A stretch of 64,000 nt of DNA, from the NCBI GenBank assembly GCA_002841885.1, contig PHBE01000011.1, positions 62,001-126,000 on the forward strand, given 5' to 3'. Both the position numbers and the translations under genes were made by a program. Below are positions 57,507 to 64,000 of this stretch, one piece after another. Below the pieces are notes generated by a model. That model made no database searches. It was not told where the DNA came from and saw nothing but the letters and a program-made list of their open reading frames with translations. Each line of letters opens with the position of its first letter. Position 1 is the stretch's first letter. The DNA is from Deltaproteobacteria bacterium HGW-Deltaproteobacteria-18 (GTDB taxonomy: Bacteria; Desulfobacterota; Desulfovibrionia; Desulfovibrionales; Desulfomicrobiaceae).

Positions 57507-59300
57507 TCAGTCGCCTGGCTGCACGTCCAGAAGCACATCGAGCACTGCCCCGGCCACTGGCCCCGCATCGGAGCCCCCATGTCCGCCATGTTCCACCATG
57601 GATACGACCACAAAACGCTTCCCGTCCTTTTCACCAAAACAGGCCATCCAAGCGTGATCCCTGTATTTGTAAGGAATCTCCTGGGTCGTTTTCTTTTCGT
57701 ATTTTTCCTGCAGTTTCACAACTTGGGCCGTGCCGGTCTTGCCACCGATCCTCAGACCGGGGCGACGAAGAACCCGGGCAGTGCCCCTGTCCTCCTCCAC
57801 CGTGGCCACCATAGCATCGAGAACCAGTTTCCTGGTCGCGGGACTCATGGGCAGGTCTCCCGTAACCTCAGGCTCCTTTGACAGAAGGAGCGTCGGCCGC
57901 AGAATTTTCCCGTCGCCGGCCAACGCCGCGACAAACCGGGCAATCTGCAACGGGGTGGTCAGCGTGTATCCCTGACCAATGGCGAAGTTCAAGGTCTCGC
58001 CGCCCTGCCATTTCTCACCGAAGCGGTTCAGCTTCCATTCCGGTGTGGGCATGTTGCCCGTTCGCTCATGAGGGAGTTCAATGCCTGTCTTGACGCCAAA
58101 TCCGCACTGGGTCGCAAAGTCGCTTATCGCTTCCACACCAAGTTTTTCACCCAGATGATAATAATAGACATCGCAGGACTCGCGCAGCGACTTCTTGAAA
58201 TCGACAGTCCCATGGCCGCCTTTGTTCCAGCATCGAAAGACGCGTTGGCCGAGCTTGTAGCTGCCGGGACAAAACACGGTCGTGGAAGGCTTGAACGTTC
58301 TGCTCTCAAGCCCTAGCCCCCCCACCGCGAGCTTGAATATCGAGCCTGGCGGATAGGCGCTTTGTACCGGACGGTTCTGCAGAGGATGCAACGGATCTTC
58401 GAGCAGCTCCTTCCATTTGGCGTGGCTGATGCCCACGACAAACTCGTTGGGGTCGTAGCTGGGCAGGCTGACCAATGCCAGCACCTCACCCGTGTCGGCA
58501 TCCATGGCCACGACCGAACCGGCCCGGCCGTCCAGAGCCTTGATCGCGACCTCCTGCAAGGGCAGGGAGATGCTCAAGTTCAGATCTTCGCCCATGACCG
58601 GAGAGGAAACAATCCTTGAGGACAGCACCCGCCCGGAGGCATCGACTTCAAATTCCTGCAGCCCCTTGGTCCCGCGCAACCGGCGTTCGAGCATCAACTC
58701 CACGCCCTGCTTGCCCACGTTGTCACCCAACTGCAGATCCGGGTCGTTGTTGAGCTCTTCTTCATTGGCCCGGGCCACATATCCCAGCACATGAGCCAGG
58801 GTTTCCCCGTGAGCATACGAACGCTTGGGTCGCACCGCGATGACAAGCCCGGGCCAGTCCTCCCGATGTGCCTCGACCAAGGCCACCAGCTCGAACGGTA
58901 TGTTGGGCACGATGACCTGCTCATCGAAATGCTTGACCCGCTTGCGGCCGATCTCAAAGGCCTTTTGCAGTTCGTCCCGGGGCTGCCCGGTCCAGCGACT
59001 GATCTGGTCCAGAGTCTTGGGAATGTCCGGGCAGTCCTCGCGCACCAGCGCCAGGGCGTAGGCGGGATTGTTTTCCGCCAGCAGCACTCCGGTGCGGTCC
59101 CGAATAATGCCTCTTGGGGAAAACATGGTGCTCTGCCTGGTTCTGTTCTCCTGGGCGCGCCCCTGATAGAACTCGCTCTTGTAGATTTGCAGATACCAAA
59201 GCCGGATACCGAAAATGCAAAAAAGGATCACCAGGAGCACGAGCAGCAGCGGTGGACCGGAAAATATCTGAGGCCGTTCCGGTGAATTAAACGCGCCCAC
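57507..59300 (-). CDS. mrdA: Penicillin-binding protein 2
   Basis: 597 aa class B PBP. N-terminal membrane helix (LLLVLLVILFCIFGIRLWYL), then the dimerisation region and transpeptidase domain with PPGSIFKLA (catalytic Ser), SCDVYYYHLG (SxN-type motif) and GGKTGTAQ. GTG start at 59300 with GGAGG six bases upstream; overlaps mreD by 14 bases. Confidence 0.94.
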   Translation of the reverse strand: MGAFNSPERPQIFSGPPLLLVLLVILFCIFGIRLWYLQIYKSEFYQGRAQENRTRQSTMFSPRGIIRDRTGVLLAENNPAYALALVREDCPDIPKTLDQISRWTGQPRDELQKAFEIGRKRVKHFDEQVIVPNIPFELVALVEAHREDWPGLVIAVRPKRSYAHGETLAHVLGYVARANEEELNNDPDLQLGDNVGKQGVELMLERRLRGTKGLQEFEVDASGRVLSSRIVSSPVMGEDLNLSISLPLQEVAIKALDGRAGSVVAMDADTGEVLALVSLPSYDPNEFVVGISHAKWKELLEDPLHPLQNRPVQSAYPPGSIFKLAVGGLGLESRTFKPSTTVFCPGSYKLGQRVFRCWNKGGHGTVDFKKSLRESCDVYYYHLGEKLGVEAISDFATQCGFGVKTGIELPHERTGNMPTPEWKLNRFGEKWQGGETLNFAIGQGYTLTTPLQIARFVAALAGDGKILRPTLLLSKEPEVTGDLPMSPATRKLVLDAMVATVEEDRGTARVLRRPGLRIGGKTGTAQVVKLQEKYEKKTTQEIPYKYRDHAWMACFGEKDGKRFVVVSMVEHGGHGGSDAGPVAGAVLDVLLDVQPGD

Positions 59301-59793
59301 TTCTGCCTCCGCATCTGTAAATGAACAGGGCTGCACCCCAGAAAAACACATACGCGACCCACTGCCTGGCAACCCAGGACCAGGGCGAATAGATCCGGGG
59401 GGGCAATTCCTGAAAACTGATTGCCCCGCTCAGCACCACCCATGACCAGCAGGCCAGCAAAAGGGAAAACAGAATGATGAAAAGAGGATTCTCCGGCTCA
59501 AGGAGCCATTTCGAAAGCATGAAAAACACCAACATTCCGGCATAAAAAAGAATGCTGACGCCAAAAACCAGATTCCCGCCCCCTTCCTGGACAAGGACCC
59601 ACAGCGCACCCATCCAGAGCGCGGTCCACCACTGCCCGGACTGCAGGCAGATAAGCACGCCTGGAGAGAGAAAGTCGAGTCCGCCGGACAGTTCCTGCGC
59701 CCAAAGGGCGATGATCAGAAAGTCTGTCCACCAGATGACTGCGGGAATTTGACCCTTTCGTGAAGTCGGGGAATGCGCGGCTGAGAGTCTCAC
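59287..59793 (-). CDS. mreD: Rod-shape protein MreD (divergent)
   Basis: 168 aa with five or more hydrophobic segments; MreD is poorly conserved in sequence, so the call rests on its place between mreC and mrdA and on size. Starts four bases before the mreC stop (ATGA overlap). Confidence 0.72.
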   Translation of the reverse strand: MRLSAAHSPTSRKGQIPAVIWWTDFLIIALWAQELSGGLDFLSPGVLICLQSGQWWTALWMGALWVLVQEGGGNLVFGVSILFYAGMLVFFMLSKWLLEPENPLFIILFSLLLACWSWVVLSGAISFQELPPRIYSPWSWVARQWVAYVFFWGAALFIYRCGGRSGRV

Positions 59794-60803
59794 GGCTTCT
59801 TGCGCACCGGGTGCCGTGTTACGGTGGAGGGCTCCGAAACGGGAGGAGGTGTCACAGACGGGGCGGCTGCAGAGGGCTTTGCAACGGGCTTTTCTTCAGA
59901 ACTCTTTTCTTTCGCCTTGGGAGCTTCGTGAGAGGACGCATTGGTCTCTGGCGCCATGAAGGGCTGGCCTGCGTCGAATCCATCCGTCCGGCTCAGGACC
60001 AGCAGTTCCTCGTAATAGCGCAGGGCAAGAAGGGGCTCAGCGTAAACCCGCTGAAAAAGGGATACATCCGCCGGAGTCACTTCCACCACCCGGGCCACGG
60101 GGATGCCCTTGGGAAAAACACCGCCCAGCCCGGAACTGAGCAATATCTCGCCGGGGCTGACCGGATCGTTGCGGGGGATGAACTTCACTTCAAGAAACGC
60201 ACCGGCCCCCTGTCCCTGCACGATGGCCGGGACACGCCCCTCGCTGGTGATGACCGGAATCCGGCTGGAAGGATCGGACAGCAGCACCACGGAAGAAAAA
60301 TGAAGTCCCGGCTTGGCGATTCTTCCGACAACGCCCTTGGGCGAGATGACCGGATCATTGACTCCCACGCCGTGACGCATGCCCACATCGACAAGTATGG
60401 TTTCCAGAATGGCGTTGGGACCGAGTTTTTGTCCGATGACCCGCCCCCCCCGCATTTCCCAGGAGGCCTCGGGGCTGAAACGCAAAAGGGAAGTCAGGCG
60501 ATCTGCGGACTTGGCCTTTTCGGAAACGCGGGTCAGCTCCTGTTCGAGCTCCCGCACCCGCAGGACCAGGTCCTCGTTCTCCTGGCGAACGCCGACCAGA
60601 TAGACGTAGCGCGACCAGAATTCATCGACGTTGTTCTGCAGCCATCTCCCCGGGGCCAGGACCCATCCGGTCAACTCCAGCCCGGTCAAAGCGGCCAGGC
60701 GATCGAGGTAACCCGTCTTCCAGTTCCATGTGTACATGGAAAAATAGAGGAACAGGGGAAGGAAGAAAAACAGGACCAGACGTTTGAAGCGAGGGGACAT
60801 CAC
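59790..60803 (-). CDS. mreC: Rod-shape protein MreC
   Basis: 337 aa. N-terminal membrane helix, then a coiled coil (about 75-115), then the beta-barrel core with GRVIGQKLGPNAILETILVD, GVGVNDPVISPKGVVGRI and LSSGLGGVFPKGIPVARV. C-terminal Pro/Lys-rich tail. Links MreB to PBP2 and RodA. Confidence 0.93.
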   Translation of the reverse strand: MMSPRFKRLVLFFFLPLFLYFSMYTWNWKTGYLDRLAALTGLELTGWVLAPGRWLQNNVDEFWSRYVYLVGVRQENEDLVLRVRELEQELTRVSEKAKSADRLTSLLRFSPEASWEMRGGRVIGQKLGPNAILETILVDVGMRHGVGVNDPVISPKGVVGRIAKPGLHFSSVVLLSDPSSRIPVITSEGRVPAIVQGQGAGAFLEVKFIPRNDPVSPGEILLSSGLGGVFPKGIPVARVVEVTPADVSLFQRVYAEPLLALRYYEELLVLSRTDGFDAGQPFMAPETNASSHEAPKAKEKSSEEKPVAKPSAAAPSVTPPPVSEPSTVTRHPVRKKP

Positions 60804-60804
60804 T

Positions 60805-62011
<1,207 letters not shown>

Positions 62012-62950
62012 ATGTCACCTTACAGATTCTATCGCCTCTCGCTCTATTTCAAACAACGCTTCGGGCAGCGAATCCGCAAAATACCGCTGGACGCCGGCAG
62101 TTCGTGCCCAAACCGGGATGGCACCCTGGCCTGGAGCGGCTGCGCGTTCTGCAATCAGAAAGGGACCGGAACCGGCCTTGCCGAAACCGGCATGTCCCTG
62201 CGCGACCAGTATTTCGCGTACCGGGAGTTGTCCAGGGACCGCGACACGGGCACCCGATTTCTGGGATATCTCCAGTCATTCTCCAACACCCACGGCCCCG
62301 TCGCGCGATTGCGAACGCTGCTGCAGGAACTGGCGGAGGTGCCGGATCTCGTCGGTTTGGCCATCGGCACCCGGCCGGACTGCCTCGACGAGGAAAAACT
62401 GGACATCCTGCAGAATGCGCCCTTCGAGGAAATCTGGCTGGACCTGGGGCTTCAGTCTGCCCAAGACAGCACTCTGATTCGCATCAACCGCAGGCATGAC
62501 GCAGCGTGCTTTGCAACCTGGACCCGAAAAGCCGCCGAGCGGGGGATCAAGGTCTGCGCCCATGTCATCACCGGTTTGCCGGGCGAGAATTTGGCGGACT
62601 TCGAACAAACCATTCTCTTTGTCAACAGCCTGCCCGTGTCCGGCATTAAAATACATAATCTGTACATCTGCCGGGACACGCCGCTGGAATCAGCCTGGCG
62701 GGCCGGAAAGATCGAGCTGCTCTCGCAGGAAGAATCCCAGACCTGGCTCGTGCGCGGAATCGCCCTGCTGCGGCAGGATATCGTCGTGCACCGCATCAAC
62801 AGCGATCCCGAGCAAGACGAACTGATAGCCCCGTCATGGGCTGACAAAAAAACCGCGTACCTGAACGCGGTCAGCCAGCTCCTGCATGATACGGACACAT
62901 GGCAAGGCAAGGCTCTGGGGCTAAAACGCCCGGAATGGATGAACCCCTAA
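62012..62950 (+). CDS. Radical SAM protein, YhcC/TIGR01212 family
   Basis: 312 aa. The cluster motif is CPNRDGTLAWSGCAFCN, in which the first Cys is widely spaced from CxxC, typical for this family. EEIWLDLGLQSAQDSTLIRI and THVITGLPGE-like AHVITGLPGE are conserved. Cellular role unknown; relatives are widespread. Start ATG 62012 with a weak SD. Confidence 0.88.
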   Translation: MSPYRFYRLSLYFKQRFGQRIRKIPLDAGSSCPNRDGTLAWSGCAFCNQKGTGTGLAETGMSLRDQYFAYRELSRDRDTGTRFLGYLQSFSNTHGPVARLRTLLQELAEVPDLVGLAIGTRPDCLDEEKLDILQNAPFEEIWLDLGLQSAQDSTLIRINRRHDAACFATWTRKAAERGIKVCAHVITGLPGENLADFEQTILFVNSLPVSGIKIHNLYICRDTPLESAWRAGKIELLSQEESQTWLVRGIALLRQDIVVHRINSDPEQDELIAPSWADKKTAYLNAVSQLLHDTDTWQGKALGLKRPEWMNP

Positions 62951-62965
62951 AGAAGCGGAAAAAAC

Positions 62966-63445
62966 ATGGATGATTTTTCAGAGACCTTTGTAAACCAGTG
63001 GTTCTCAGTCACTTTCGTCTGGAAGAACGGCCTTCTGGCCCAAACAGACCTGAGTGCGGAACTCAAGGTCGCCACCCCGCCCAGATCACCTCATGGACGT
63101 GCATTGGAACGGATAGTGGCCAAATTCGCGAGCCTCGACGCCGATGAATGGCCGGAATTGCCCCTGGACAGGCGCAACCTGAGCCCGTTCACCCTGAAGG
63201 TCCTGGACAACCTGCGCCTGCATACGCCCCGGGGAAGCTTCACTACCTACGGGCAGTTGGCCGCCCGCTGCGGCTCACCCCGGGCGGCGCGAGCCGTTGG
63301 CGGGGTCATGGCCAGAAACCCGTGGCCCCTGCTTTATCCCTGCCATCGTGTGCTGGCGGGAAATCTGGGACTTGGCGGATTCGGTCCCGGAATCGAACTG
63401 AAAAAGACCCTGCTCACTCTGGAAAAGGCTCCTCTTCCGGTTTGA
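62966..63445 (+). CDS. MGMT-like methyltransferase domain protein
   Basis: 159 aa. The active-site motif PCHRVLAGNLGLGGFGPG includes the methyl-accepting Cys, so it may be a true O6-alkylguanine repair protein; RAVGGVMARNPWPLLYPCHR is typical. The usual long N-terminal domain is short. Its end overlaps the convergent PilZ gene by about 30 bases. Confidence 0.85.
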   Translation: MDDFSETFVNQWFSVTFVWKNGLLAQTDLSAELKVATPPRSPHGRALERIVAKFASLDADEWPELPLDRRNLSPFTLKVLDNLRLHTPRGSFTTYGQLAARCGSPRAARAVGGVMARNPWPLLYPCHRVLAGNLGLGGFGPGIELKKTLLTLEKAPLPV

Positions 63446-63788
63446 ACGCAGGACGTCGCAACTCCTCGTCGACCACATCCGCGTCTTCTGCGTAAAGCCG
63501 GACCAGATTGCGCAGATGGCCAAAGCTCGCCTCATCCATGCGGATGAAGTCAATGGCCCCGTCCTGTCCGGCACGGATGATCCGCCCATGGATGTGCATG
63601 CGCAATCCGGACTCAAGCTCCAGAGTGATGTCGCATTCCTTGCCCGGCAGAATCCACTCCTCCGTTGAACAGGCGAGGCCCTTCAGGCTTAAATCGTGAA
63701 CCTTGCCCCGAACCCTCTTGCCCTCAAAGGCTATTGTCAGCGGAAATTCAAGGCTGACCCGGCATCGTTTGCGTCGCTCTTCTGACAT
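63414..63788 (-). CDS. PilZ domain protein
   Basis: 124 aa. The c-di-GMP motif parts RRKRCR near the start and DLSLKGLAC about 30 residues later are both visible, so it likely binds c-di-GMP. No output domain. ATG 63788 follows GGGAGG; a longer in-frame start lacks one. Overlaps the MGMT-like gene tail to tail. Confidence 0.85.
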   Translation of the reverse strand: MSEERRKRCRVSLEFPLTIAFEGKRVRGKVHDLSLKGLACSTEEWILPGKECDITLELESGLRMHIHGRIIRAGQDGAIDFIRMDEASFGHLRNLVRLYAEDADVVDEELRRPAFKPEEEPFPE

Positions 63789-64000
63789 GATCCCTCCCGC
63801 CCATGCATGAACCATCTCTAATAATCCGGATTCTTCGGCCGCAAATGCGGCAATGTCCGCTTGGTCATCGCAGACAACATCATAAGTCAATTACGCGAAT
63901 TTGAGATTCTCGTCGACACCCAACCCAAAGCCTCGCGGGGCGGCCGCTCGCAGGCATCCTGTCACGCCGACCGTGCACTCCGACAAAAGAAAGCCCCGGC
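63789..64000. other. Right edge
   Basis: No gene recognised in the last 210 bases. Confidence 0.4.

Overview
The window looks like a chromosome segment of a Desulfovibrionales sulfate reducer, probably Desulfomicrobium or a close relative. This is inferred from a complete Qrc-type menaquinone reductase operon (cytochrome c, molybdopterin-like subunit, FeS subunit, NrfD-like subunit), a tungstate uptake locus, a B12-riboswitch-controlled anaerobic ribonucleotide reductase, a UbiA/MqnP-type prenyltransferase, split b/b' ATP synthase genes and a high-GC backbone.

Layout. 1-4.2 kb: end of tupB, then tupA with a palindromic operator, and three lipoprotein or exported FlgO-like genes. 4.2-7.2 kb: nrdG-nrdD behind an adenosylcobalamin riboswitch. 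7.3-9.6 kb: an MFS transporter and an acyltransferase-3 membrane protein. 9.7-14.4 kb: qrcABCD. 14.6-15.2 kb: rfbC. 15.47-27.86 kb: an integrative element in the 3' end of tRNA-Ser(UGA), bounded by a perfect 22-bp direct repeat. 27.8-28.0 kb: two tRNA-Ser genes. 28.2-31.9 kb: homoserine dehydrogenase, a phosphoglycerate-mutase-like probable homoserine kinase, a thioesterase and an amidohydrolase. 32.0-41.8 kb: lysS, lolE, lolD, bamA, skp, lpxD, fabZ, lpxA, lpxI, an outer-membrane and lipid A operon. 41.9-50.0 kb (minus): thrC, ubiA-type gene, tyrS, ymdB, rny, a 6S RNA candidate, zapA, a zapB-like small gene, glmU. 50.2-56.1 kb: atpC, atpD, atpG, atpA, atpH, atpF, atpF'. 56.4-61.8 kb: rodA, mrdA, mreD, mreC, mreB; mreB carries a frameshifting deletion as read here. 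61.9-64 kb: a radical SAM protein, an MGMT-like protein and a PilZ protein.

The accessory interest lies in the integrative element. It has a tyrosine integrase beside the tRNA, a left module with a Rha-type protein, a Cys-rich small protein, an SF2 helicase-like protein, a Bro-N protein and a serine recombinase, but no phage structural genes, which suggests a satellite-like element. Its non-coding parts hold three ~38-bp repeats and two long nested stem-loops; the first could form competing structures just ahead of the Rha gene. The right module is strikingly AT-rich. It holds an eroded type I restriction HsdR remnant, a 113-aa unknown gene, and a translationally coupled three-gene operon: an unknown 273-aa protein, an unknown 185-aa protein with a hydrophobic segment, and a ComEC-like metallo-beta-lactamase-fold protein. 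That operon is the best candidate here for an undescribed (possibly defence) system; the functional assignment is inference from cargo position and architecture.
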